Program-made: the position numbers and the translations under genes
Source: Guillardia theta CCMP2712
Taxonomy: Eukaryota; Cryptophyceae; Pyrenomonadales; Geminigeraceae
DNA length: 64,000 nt
Assembly: GCF_000315625.1 (NCBI RefSeq)
Contig: NW_005434645.1
Coordinates: forward strand, 353,530 to 417,529
Reading direction: 5' to 3'
The notes under the pieces: model-generated
What the model saw: the letters and a program-made list of their open reading frames with translations, nothing else
The model's database searches: none
Told to the model about the DNA's origin: nothing
Part shown: piece after piece, positions 33,256 to 44,802 of the stretch
Layout of the letters: each line of letters begins with the position of its first letter
How positions within the stretch are numbered: the stretch's first letter is position 1

Positions 33256-34055
33256 GTAGGAGTTGGGTGGAAAGGACGGTGGAAGAACTGTGCATTACGA
33301 TATACGATGTAGGAGATTCGCTTGAAATAGAATCGCTGTACGTTATTGAGACATGTCGACCGTGATAATGGCGAAGACTAGGATGAGATTGATACATGAT
33401 CATAATGCTGGGAATGAAGCCGAGGGGAAACAGAGAATGAGAGCCAGCTCAAGTGAGTTTGACACGCAGATGCGAGCCAAGGTTGAGCCTTCATGAATGA
33501 ATGTAGAATGTGAATGAAAGTTGAGATAAATGAAGGATGTGGGCCAGCACAAATTTTCAGTACGACTCTGACGATGCTGTCTCAGGCGATGTGTTTCTTG
33601 CAAACTCTGTGATGTTCGAGACATTATCAACATTCAGAAAGGCGTACACATCCATCTCATTCGGTGATTCTATAGTGTTCTTCAGTGCTGATTTTTCCTG
33701 ACATTGCGCAGGCGCGACAAACTTTCAAAACGAGAAATCGAGCAACAAGGATGTTGACAAGACTGACACGACAGGCTGGAAGATAGCAGATCAGGTTTTT
33801 CTTGTCTCCTCGTATCTTCTGCCATTGACCTTCTGACTTTGTCTTGGCTCGAGAAGAATTCACCTAATGACAACGGCAATTCGCAATACAACTATTGGCT
33901 ACTTTGCAAAGGCTCGTTCTGCGCAGGACATGAAGCGGAAGTTCCCAAGTCAACGATAGTTTAGTAGAGAGCAAGCATGATGCAGGACAAGAAGGAGAGG
34001 CGAGGGGCGAGGGAAGAAAACAGTGACGTTTCGCATGATATGACACGTCGGATCA
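33256..34055. other. Gene-free spacer downstream of the giant membrane-protein gene
   Basis: Only short frames, with no domain or splice chain I can support. The 3' UTR of the gene ending at 34056 presumably lies here. Confidence 0.4.
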
Positions 34056-37000
34056 TTAGAGGTCATCGTGGTCGAAGCGATGAATCCTCTGCCTTAGAAG
34101 AATCATCTTCTTGCTCTGCCTTCGTTTCCTGTACCTGCCAACGAGGGTGAGGGGTGACAGAGCAGAGCCAGAGGAGTACATGAGCACAATGAGGACCAGG
34201 ACGAACGATATCATGATGATGGCCAGGACGGAGAAGACAGATGCTGCCGACACCGTCAGGGGCAGGGGCCTCGCTCCCGTCAACTCACTGGAAGTCTCAT
34301 CGCAGCCAATGAGCTGACAAACGAAGGAGCGCTTCTTCATCGTCCTTAGAGCGTCGAAGTCAGCGAGCGCTGGAGGATACAATCTCGACATTACCCTGGA
34401 GTCTTCTTGATGACGGTTCTTGGTTGGATGCTGTGCAGGTTAGAATCGTCTCTCCCCCCTCGTTGCTCCTTCCCCTCCCGCGTGCTTCCTTCCCGAGCTC
34501 CTGCTGACTGCTGAGGGCCCGGTCTCTCCTCCCTGTCCCGGCGGGGTTCCGTTGTCTCGCCTCGAGACGTCGCCCTCCCTTGCTGCTCTCTTGGATTGGC
34601 ATACACATTCTTGCTCTGTCCACCAAGTCAGAGCGAGTAAAGACAGCGCATTAAAGGCGCTTACCACTCGCACGAGGCCGCTATGGCTCCTCTCCTCCTC
34701 CTCCCTACCTCTACCACCTCCTTCCACACAGCCGCCCTCCCTCGCGCAGACCGAGCAGTTCCATCCCGCAAAGCCTCCATGGCATTCGCACATCCCGTCC
34801 TCCTCCCCTTGTCAGGTTAGGCAGGGCAAGGGAGGAGCCTTACCTTCGACCTGAAGCCACGAGCAGAGCAGTCCTCCGCTGTGAACTCGAACCAGAACTT
34901 GGGAGGAGGCAGTATGCTGCTGCTCTCTTGGGGGGCGAGAAGGTAGTAGCGCTTGCCAACAGCCATGCCGATGGTGGGGAAGGCGAGGAGGAAGGACCAG
35001 CCGTGGAAGCCATGGAGGCCCTGCTCCTCTCCCAGCGGCTGAATCCACGATGCCTTCATGCTCCCTCCCTCCTCTCCAGCCGCGTCAAGCCGAGCGAGCT
35101 TGAAGAGATCTGTGGAGTGATATGAGTGGAGCAGTCAAGATTATGAGGAGAGGGAGGCGGAGCAGTGGGAGAAGGTAGATGTAGAGAAGGATGTGGTTGG
35201 GTGAAGAGGAGGAAGAGAGGCGAGTAGAGGACGTGGAGGAGGGGTGAGGAGGACGTGGATGAGCGAGAGGAGGAGGAGAAGTCAGGTCACCTGCTTGCAG
35301 CGGCCCTTTGACCACTTTGTTCAGCGTTATGCGGACAAGAAATTCGCCGAGGAGTTTGGGGATTCCAATCATACCAGGAGGGTCGAGGAACAGGACGAGA
35401 GGTCTCTTAGCAGCAAGGAGAGCAAACGGCACCAGCCGCATTCTCCAGGATAGAGGGGAGCACAGCGCTTGTTCTCGCGCAGACTTCCTGTAGAGCCGCT
35501 TCATCCTCAATAAGTAGCGACCGGGGGGAAGAGGCTGGGACAGCTCCAGCTTGCTGAGGGGGAGGGAGGACCCCTCCTCCTCCCTCATGCGGTCCGTCAG
35601 TTTCGTCCCCTCCCTCTCGAAGCTGCTCCTTCCCAGGCGAGGGCGAGCGACGTTGAGGACTGAGGAGGAGGAGCCGGTCACGGCGATGAGGGAGGCGGAC
35701 AAGGAGACGAGCATGGGGTCGAACTGCAGGTGAAACTGCAACAGCAGAGGTCTGTGAGCAGCAGAAACATCTCCCTTCCTCCTCCTCCTCCTCCTCCTGC
35801 CTCCTTGCTCCTCCTCCTGCCTCCTTGTTATCAAATTCCACCCACTCTTCCCCCTCGTGAACTCTCCTCCCTTGCTCCTGCCTCCTGCCTCCTGCCTCCT
35901 GCCTCCTGCCTCCTGCCTCCTGACTCCTGCCTCCTGCCTCCTCCTCAACAGGGCCTTACCTGCAGAAGAGCATCCTCCTCCACTTCAATGTCTACGTCAT
36001 GAATCGCTTCACACTCTCCCCGCGAGGAGGGGGTGCATGAAGGATCGACTGTCGGCCACTTGCTGACGTCAACCATGGTGTCCACCTGCTCCGTCGTTTC
36101 CCTTCCTCCTTGCATCTTGACCTGCTCGGTCTTATCAGAATTCTCTCTCTCTCCTCCTCCTCCCTCCTCCTTTCTCTTCCATTCATATCTCATTCCTTCC
36201 CATCTCCCCTCGTTCTTTTACGAACTTCTCTGCCTCCTCCTCTTTCCCCATATGCCTCTCTCTCTCCCTCTCTCCCTCCTCCCCCCCATCCCTCCTCCTC
36301 CTGGTTTCGCACGACTCGTACCTCACGAGGAGGAAGGGCGCTGATGAGATTGGCGGGGCACCTTCCCATCTTGTCGACCTGTTCCTCCGGACGTAGAATG
36401 ATCTGCATCCCCCAAGTGGAGCAGGGGAGGCGATGGTACCCGACCTTGGCAGAGAGGAGGAGGACGATGTCAGCTGCAGCCTGTGCTTGAAGAGTCTCGC
36501 TGCTGTAGAACAACAGCTCGTGATCGTCTTGGAGAGGGGTGGAAGACAAGAGCTTTGTCCATGCTCGATCCTCTTTGCTCTGGGTCCCGTGGAGTCAGAC
36601 GAGGAGGAGGAGGCAGAGGATGGGGTAGTAGAGGAGGAGGCGGAGGAGTAGGTGGTGGTGGGACAGGAAGAGGCGGAGGCGGAGTTACGTGCAAGAGGAA
36701 AGGGACAAGAAGACGGAGGAGGAGGCGGAGGAGGAGGAGGATGCAGTGATAATCTGGAGGAATAGAAGGAATGGCTCACCTCCTCTTTTCCGAATCGCAC
36801 AACGGGCTTGGCAGAAACTTTGCCATAGGGAAAGTTGTCGCGGATACGAAGATGCAGGAAGAAACGAGGAGAGGAGGAGGAAGGGAGAGTCAAGAGGTGA
36901 AGGGATATAGGAGTCAGCGGCTTGCGAGGCTCAGACTTGGGGAAGATGATGTCCGCAGCAGACCAGACCAAGACGCTTCGTCCTCCATGACCAGAAGCGC

Positions 37001-40000
37001 GAGTGGAAGCGATGGCAGTTGGGGGGAGAGAGGGAGAGGGGAGGGACAAGGAAGCAGGAAGACCCTCGGCATGTGCACAGAGGAGAGCAGAAGATTGCTT
37101 GAGGAGAGCAGCGGAGATCTTGATCGCGTACCTGAGCGTCTGGGAGGAAGGAAGGGGAAGGGAAGCAAGGAGCTTCAAGGTGTATCTTCCCTTCTTCACC
37201 TCCAGCCTCAGCTCGCATGCGTTGAACGATTCCTTGCAGATCCAAATTTGCCTCTTCCTGCTGCTGCTGCTGCCACCGCCACCGCTGCTGCTGCTGCTGC
37301 CGCCGCCGCCGCCGCTGCCGCTGCTTGTACCTTGTCGTGCAGTTTCATGCAAATCCTGTCGCTCAAGGACTGCGAACATTTTGATCCTCACAAACTCGTA
37401 GGAGACAACCACATGCAGCTCCACGTCCTGCTCAAACTCCAGCGGAACCACGTCCACCTCCCCCTCACGCTCAGCCGCCTGCCTGCTGCTTATCGCGACA
37501 TGGCGAGACTGAGAGATGTAAGGCAGCGTTCGCACTGCCAGCTTCTGCGACAGCTTCTCATCTCCCCCTCCCTCCTGCGCCCTCCCCTCCGCCCCCTCCT
37601 CCTCGCTCCTCTCCTCGCACGACAGGCCGAACTGCATGCTGAATGAACTCCCTCGCCCTCTTGCTCCGGGCGCGAAACTTTCGGTCCTGATCCTCAGCCG
37701 ATACTCCCCAGCCGCCAAGCTCGCAAGCACATGCACAGCTCGTTGCCGCGCGTCTGCTCCTCCTCCCCGTGCCATGTGCACCTCCTTGCTCCTCGCCACC
37801 TCCTCCTCTCCTCCCTCAGCCCCCAACAAGGAGCATGACAGCACGTTCTGCACGCCATCCGGCACCATGAAGATGCGCAGGGACGCCTTCCTCCCGCCCT
37901 CGCACTGCCGCACGTGGAACTTCATGTCGTGCGAACTCTCTCCTTCCTCCATGGCGAACTTGCCGAAGAAATGAGTGCCCGAAGAGAGGAGGAGGAACGA
38001 AGTGCGATCAAGGTTGGAAGGAAGAGGGAGTATAGGGCGTCCCCCCTTCTGCACCACAGAGGAGGAGGAGGGGGTGGATGAGGAGGAGGACTTGTCGATC
38101 CTGAAGCGGAAGGAGAAGGACTGACAGGCTTCGCTGCGACTGGAGGACACGTTGGTCTGCTGGAAGACCATCATCGTGTAGTTCCCTCCCTTCAGCCACC
38201 TGGCAACCAGCACGCTGAAGCCTCTGCCCGTCGTCGACATCCATCGCTCCCTTCCCCCCGCACAGTCTCCATCCTCCTCGCACCCGTCTCTGCGGAGCAT
38301 GGCGGAGACGGGGAGCGAGAAGAAGGAGAACCCGAGCTCCACACGCACGTTGGCCATGGGAGGAAGGCGGAGGGGGAACGTATGGACATGGCGAGTCTTC
38401 CCAGAGAGGAAGTGGAGGGTCTGAACGCCCTCCCAGCATCGCATGTCCCTGTCCTCCTGCGCAGCCTCGCATGCTGCGAGGTTCGATAGGTCAGCATCTA
38501 TGCGAGGAAGCACGCTCCTTCCCCCTCCCAGCTCGTAGGCCGAACATGTCTCTGCTCCTCTTGCCTTCCTGTTCTGCCCCAGGTCTGCTCCAGCTGATGA
38601 AGACGATGAGGATGATGATGATGAGGAGGAGGAGGACAGTGAGGAAATGCTCAGGTAGAGATGGAAGACAGCGCACTCCCCTGCTTGCTCGGGAGGGAGG
38701 AGGTGGCGCAACTTGAGGAGGAACCTCCTCCTGCCCTCCCACGCGGCTCCTCCTCTTCCCACTTTCTTCTCGTTCTTCCTCCCCTCCTGCTCCTCTCCCC
38801 GCCGGCCCGAGGTGTCGAAAGCCTTGAAGGACAACACCTGCCGCGTTCCTGCGAAGCTGACGACATTCTGCTCCACGAACCTTCCGAACTCCACGACCTG
38901 CGCAGAGCTCTGCGCGGTAGAAGAGGAGGAGGAGGAGGAGGAGGAGGAGGACTCTGAAGGGAAGAGCTCGTAGAGGCGAGCTTCTGTCACAAACGGCCCG
39001 CGAGCACTGGCGAGAGGAAGAGGTTCGATCTGCATGAGGATGTGGGACGGAGAGCTGACATCGAACCTGACCGCGTCCTCCAACTCTGCTCCTCCTCCTC
39101 CTCCTCCTCCTCCTTGTCCACCAGCGATGAACCTCCCCTCCAGCAGCGCGCTGCTACCGTCAGCGAGCATGCCGGGGACGTTGAGGGAGGGGAGCAGTGG
39201 AGCCGCCCTCTGCGAGAGCAGGCAGACGCTCCTCTTCGAGAGGGCATCCACCTGCAGCCAGAGCTGGAACTTCGCGCATCTCCGCCCGGCCATGGAGCTG
39301 GGAACGCCCCACTGCGTCGCCCTCGTCCTGCTGTTGAAGAAGTACCTCTTGCCCTGCTCGTCGTGCTTGGCTGACCATTCCCAGCTGCTCCCCGACCCCA
39401 GCTGGTGTCCGGCTGAGAGGGTCTGCCGGATCTTGAGGAAGTACCTTTGGAACGAGTTAGAGGAGACTCGAGCTCCTGCCCTTCCCCTCCCCCTGCAACT
39501 TCTCCTGCCCCTTTACCCCATCTTCCCCCTTCTGTCCCGTCCCCCGCACCTCCACTATCATCATAATCTATCCTTCTCCTCCTTCTCCTCCTTCTCTTCC
39601 TCCTCCTGTCTTCTCACCCCCCCCCATCCTCATCACCCCCCTCCTCACCCGCCTCACCTTCCAGGCTGCAGCACAGTCTGCATCCTGCTCTCGCTGTACC
39701 GGTGCAGCCCCGCGCGGAGGAACCTCCCGTGCTGGTCGTACAGCTCGAGCGTCAGGTCGTCGTGCAGGAACGAGGAGAGGAGGCCCGACGACAGCACAGA
39801 CGCGCTTCCCAGCTCCATCGGGTAGCTCGCGATGGTGTAGCCGTGCGATCCGTTCCCGGTGAAGGCGATGGAGGACGAGTCTCGCTGCTCCAGCAGCTGC
39901 TGCAGCTCGCTTCCCCTCCTCTCTACGTTGAACCTAGTGCCTTCCCTGATCGCCTCCCGTCCTCCCGCGATCTGAAGCAGGGAGGGGACGGAGCTTTCTC

Positions 40001-41176
40001 CCCGGTGCTCGCACGCCTGATCGAACCCTTCTTCCTCCGTCAGCCCAGCCAGCGGCGACAGCGCCACCTCCATGTCCATCGTTGGGCAGTCTTGCCGCCC
40101 GCAGGAGGAGGAGAGTTCATCGCAGGGTCGACCGGCAACCCCCCCGTGGTTGAGGAAGGAGACCTGAAGCTTGTAGGAGCCAGGAGCCAGCGCCGTCAGC
40201 AGAGAGTCTCCCCTGATCCCATCCGGCATGTGCGGCCTGTCCGTGGGGACGAGTGAGAATTTCTTTTCCCCTTCCCCCTTCCCCTTCATCTGCAGCAGGT
40301 GCAGGCGAATGTCCACGGCCTCGGAGGACTCCACATGCACACGGAGCAGAGACGCAGCAGCAGCAGCTCCTCCTCCTCCTCCTCGCACAGTCAAGTCGAT
40401 GTAGTGGTGGCGGGAGGACAGCGCTCGAGCGACGTTGAAAGAGTCCTGCACGTGAAAACTCTCTCCCCTCCTCCCGAGGTATCCGACCTCGTGGAAGCTC
40501 CTTGGGAGTGTGCGACCTGGGCAGGTGACAGAAGATGGAGGAGGAGCATCAAACACGATTCTGATGCTGAGGTCAAACGGCATGCAGCGCATGTTCTCAA
40601 GAAACGAAGGCACCTCCCCCCCTCCTCCTCCTCCTCCTCCTCCTCCGTCCTCATCTTGTCCAGCTTTCAGATCGTTGGAGCTCAGCCTCATCGTGTCCCT
40701 GGTGATCCACAGCATGTAAGTGCCACTTGCCAGTGTCTGCTCCAGGATATTTCCGTTGTACGCGTCTGCTCCCTGCGTGCAGGAGCGAGAGCGGGAGACT
40801 ACTCTGCTCTCCGTCCCCGTCCCTAGATCCTCTCGAGCTTCCTCCTCGTCCTCCGACCGCAACAGCCTCCTCCTCCAGCTCCTCAGATGGGAGGCATTGT
40901 ACGAGCGCTTGTAGATGGCAGAGAGGTCCTTGTACAGGAGGTCCGAGAAATCTCTCCTGCTGCCCCTGCGGGTGATGGGTAGAAGGAAGGAAAAAACGTA
41001 TGTCAGACTCTAGGGAGAAGAGCGAAGGTAGGTAGCCATCAAAGAGTTCAACAGACCTGGAAGAGCGTTTCTCATCGTTGGTGCTGCTTTCTCGAGCTTT
41101 GAAGTTTGAAGCCCTTTGTGACGAGGACGAAGAAGAGGATGAGGATGAGGATGAGGATGAGGATGAGGATGAGGAT

Positions 41177-41229
<53 letters not shown>

Positions 41230-43879
41230 TGATGATGATGAGGAGGTCGAGATTGACTTCAGCTCATCACTAGACACAATCTGACAACTTGGCAGTCCGC
41301 CATTTTGGGGATGCGGCTCAAGGAGCACAGCGAACTTGGAGACATCAAAGTTATACCCAACTGAGGCGACAAGACGAGCCTTCCTTCCCGCTACCTCGGG
41401 GACCGTCAACGTCATGTACTTGATCGCTCTCCCCCTGACCATCCTCCTGCTCCCCTCCTCCCTCTCCGCGAAGAACGTCCCGTTGATCGACCAGCCCTGG
41501 GGGGGGACGTCGACATGCTGGGGAAGAAACCGCGGGAAGGGAGGGGACGGACAGAGGTCGTTGGCTCGACTCACGATCCTTTGGAGTTTCTTCAAGGGGA
41601 CGAGAGAGATCTGGAGATTGATAGCGTTGCAGAGCGAGTTGTCCCAATGCTGGACGTTGAGAAATTCGAAGGCAATGACAATCCTGTGCTTCTGAGCATG
41701 AGGGTAGAAGGCGGACCTGACCACGGCCTTCATCGATCCCTTGCCGCCCACTGCTGTCCAGTTGCTCCATGCTGCCGCCTCCCCGATCGTCTCCCCCACC
41801 TGACCTGCTCCTGTCACCGGCGCCGTCCATGGCGTCAACCCGAGCGCGACCCCCACGTTGCCGTTGTGCCTGCTGAGATCGGTCTGGATGTGGAGGAAGC
41901 TTTCCTCACGCACGGAGAAGTCGATGACGTGGCGAGTCTGCTCGACGTTGAGGAAAAAAGAGCCCTGCAGCTGCACTGCTCCCTCCTCCGACGTCAGCCC
42001 CTCCTTGTCCAGCGTGTTGGGCAGCGTCGGGAGGTCACAGGACGGGGCCTCTTCCGCTTCAAACTTCCAGTCCTCCTCCCTCCTGCAGTTCGGATACCCC
42101 GAGTACCCAGGGGCGCAGGAACCGCACATGCTCTCGTCCTTAGTCTCGTACCCGACTTCGCACAGACAGTCGATCTTCTTGGAGAAGGAAGGAAGGCTGC
42201 AGGCCCCGTGCCCGCTGCAAGAGTTCTGGTCGCACCTCAGCCCGGCAGGCAGGGCGACGCAGCTCCCGTCGTCGGTCAGCGAGAAACCGGCTGAGCATTT
42301 TTCACAGCTCTCCCCGGTGAAGGGATGGACGCAAGCGCACCTGCTCTCGACGTCGCACTGGCCCCTCCCGTGGCAGGAGCATCGGACAAAGCGGTACATG
42401 TGAACCCCAGAGTGGGTGCTGACGTCGATGCCCCGTCCATGGTCGACGAACCGATCCTTGCGCAGGCGAAGGAGATACTTCTTCTTCTCTATCGCCATGC
42501 TCGCTTGCCAGGTGACCACCAAGGTTTTCTCGTCACGGAGCTGGAGGGAGGCTGGGGCAAGGACACTACCATCGGTCTTGCCTTCACCTCCTCCTCCCTC
42601 TGCTTCCAACAAGACTGTCCCCGAGCAGAGCGCCGATGCTCCGTTCTTCTCCTCGTGACAAAAGATCGAGTCTCGCTTTTCATCCTGCCCGTTCATGCTC
42701 TCGAACCACGATCTGATCGAGCCTGAGAACTCCATCACCAGGCGGAACGGCTGCCTGGGATCGAGCGAAAGCGCTCCTGAGGGCTCCACAACATCCAAGG
42801 CGACACCTCTGACGACCCCAGGGGCAACGCTAGAGGCATCACTAGCGGCAGTAGAGGCATCGCCAGCGGCATTAGAGGCAATATTAGGTTTTCCACTGCT
42901 ACCACCCACGGGGTTCAAGTCGAGGCTGAAGGAGAAGGGGATGCACATCCTAGGAGGACGCGCTTTATCTCCTGCTCTCCCCTCCTCCCCTCCCCTCGCT
43001 ATCTCGCGGGAGATCCTGCTGTAAACCTTCTTCATGGCCTCGTCCTTCACGATCATGTAGTACTCCCCGGGCTCCACAACATAGGAAAGCTTCGAGCACC
43101 TCGTGTACTGTGCATCCTTGTCCTCGACCTCCGACGCGTTGCTGCGCGCCAGGATGTTCCCTCTGCTCGATGTGAGGATCAGTTGCAAGTCGCTGTAGAT
43201 CCAGTCGAACGCGATGACGGCCGACAGCGACGAGCTTGTTCTCGCCTGCACCCGGATGATGTGCTGGAAGTCTTCTTCCTGGAAGCTCAAGGGGTCCACG
43301 TGGAGCTTCCCCGATGTGAAGTGGAGTACGTTGTCTGCAAGGACGGGGCTGAGCTTGGAAGGAGGCAACTTGGAGCCCTGGCTACCGTCGCACGAGACCT
43401 CCTCCCCGATGGACAGGATGGGACGGAGCTGAAAGAGGAACTCGAAGCTGCTGCACTTGGCGATGTCACGGGACTTGTAGATGAAGTTGATCCTCAGCTC
43501 GTGATCCTGCCCATCCTCCAGCTGGGAGAGGACGGGGAAGTAGACAACACCCTCCTGCCTCCCCTGGATCCCCTTGACCTCTTTCGCGCCGCCCTCTGTG
43601 ACGATCACGATCGAGATTTCCATCTCGACGCTCTTGTCAGCAGGGAGACACTCGACCTTGGCAAGACTCTTGCTCTTGACGACAAACCTCGCTCGAAGCC
43701 CAGCACGCTCTCCATGCGAGGCTGCCGGCAGTCGGAACGCCAATCCGTGCAGGTCGATACTACCGTCCGAGTCAACAGCACCAAACCTGTCGATGCCCTT
43801 GAAAGAGGAGCTGAATTCTGATGGGAATGTATCGAAGCTGGGACAGGAGGATGTGGCTTGATTATTATTGGGCTTCACT

Positions 43880-43928
<49 letters not shown>

Positions 43929-44121
43929 CACCTTCAGATTCCCCATCTTCCCCCTTGCTCTCTTGGTTCCGATGGTATTCCTTGAGGTGTCTCACAGCGG
44001 GAGTGGTTGCACCTCTCGGTTCACGGGTGTGGACTGATGATTCCGAAGATACCAGACAGATGCAGCTCAGAACAAGAACAAGGCCGGCTAGTCTACAGCA
44101 AACTAAGGATCGGCTCGGCAT
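34056..44121 (-). CDS. Giant type I membrane protein: EGF modules, WW module, repeated G-x-Y beta domains
   Basis: Met at 44121 opens a clear signal peptide (LAGLVLVLSCICLVSS). Exons join by frame: 44121-41058, about 40965-39663, 39440-36320, 36190-35960, 35740-35290, about 35060-34860, 34800-34640 and 34391-34056. Two EGF-like modules sit at about 42390-42085 (CSCHGRGQCDVESRCACV; CSGHGACSLP...CLCEVGYE). Another (CECHGGFAGWNCSVC) lies near 34790, before the membrane span (FSVLAIIMISFVLVLIVLMY) and basic tail RYRKRRQSKK. Between them at least eight strands follow a G-x-Y-x-L pattern (EPGEYYMIV, ASGTYMLWI, APGSYKLQV, QPGRYFLKI, GGNYTMMV, AAGEYRLRI, KKGRYTLKL, PPGRYLLRM), suggesting tandem beta-sandwich domains. 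A WW module (WEWSAKHDEQGKRYFF) is in frame near 39395. Total is about 2,900 residues. An adhesion or cell-surface role is inferred; borders of the last four exons are tentative. Confidence 0.75.
35868..35943. repeat. 7-bp minisatellite CCTCCTG
   Basis: About ten copies of CTCCTGC/CCTCCTG in tandem lie in an intron of the giant minus-strand gene, between the exon ending EEDALLQ and the exon beginning near FHLQFDPM. Confidence 0.9.
37255..37325. repeat. CTG/CCG triplet tract encoding Ser/Gly run
   Basis: CTG, CCG and CCA triplets encode, in sense, an alternating Gly and Ser run in the giant membrane protein, immediately before RKRQIWICKES. Confidence 0.85.
41109..41250. repeat. GAGGAT/GAGGAC hexanucleotide array encoding about 47 serines
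   Basis: On the plus strand the units are GAGGAT then GAGGAC. On the coding minus strand they give an uninterrupted Ser run, just before the splice that leads into RRDFSDLLYKDL. Confidence 0.93.
43877..43928. repeat. CTCCTG hexanucleotide array encoding (Glu-Gln)n
   Basis: Nine tandem units near the N-terminus of the giant membrane protein encode alternating Glu and Gln on the minus strand. Confidence 0.92.
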
Positions 44122-44160
44122 GGCAGTTGTACTTGAAGAAAGATCAATGGTGTTGTGCAC

Positions 44161-44802
44161 TGAAGCTCATGAGACAAGAAGAGTTTGCTGTATCGATGTC
44201 GTAGATTCTAGAACTTGTGCTGCTGCACTTTGATCAGCAGGAAACACACTTCCTCCTCCTCCTGTCGCCTCCTCGCTGCCCTCCCATTGCCCCGACAGAA
44301 GTGGTGACGCGAGTCCGATTTCCCGAGAATATTGGGGTCGGGGTGGTAATAAAAATTGAAAAGTACCGGTCATTAAATCTGAAATTAAATACGAAAATAT
44401 AGGGTGGATCAAAATGGTTGGGGGTGAGGGTACCCTATGCAGGGGGTCTCAACTACGAGTACAAAATTAGTCAACATGGTTATATAAGAGAGGGAGGAGG
44501 TAGGGGAGAGAGAGAGAAGGTGGAGGAAGGGAGGACGAGGATGAAGAGTAAGAGCATGATATGCTACGAAACGATGACTGGGATGCCTGAGTAGGACGAA
44601 TCGGCGAATACATGACCTGATCTCAACGTTTTCCCTGCTTTTATCCAGTCATTACACACCACAAATCCTACTCCCCTTGCACTCCTCTCCCGGCTATTGT
44701 ACAATATCACTTCAGAATTCTACCAAGTTCAGTTGCTGAGACAAGGACGTTAGCCTCTTGATCTGGAGCTGGAGCAAGCGGAGTTTCTCTGCACATCAAG
44801 TG
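44161..44802. other. Spacer with G-rich ACCC-type repeat words
   Basis: This is the upstream flank of the giant membrane-protein gene and the downstream flank of the next minus-strand gene. It contains GGGTGGATCA (44402-44411), which recurs twice near 48424 and 48467, and TACCGGT (44364-44370). No coding frame is supported. Confidence 0.5.

Noticed and set aside
36771-37646. 291-residue plus-strand frame opposite the giant membrane protein
   Set aside because: It contains long Ala and Glu/Arg low-complexity runs and lies opposite a frame with repeated, conserved motifs, so it is a shadow.
43868-44233. Cys/Ser-repeat frame on the plus strand
   Set aside because: It is the CTCCTG array read in antisense; in sense it encodes the Glu-Gln run after a clear signal peptide.
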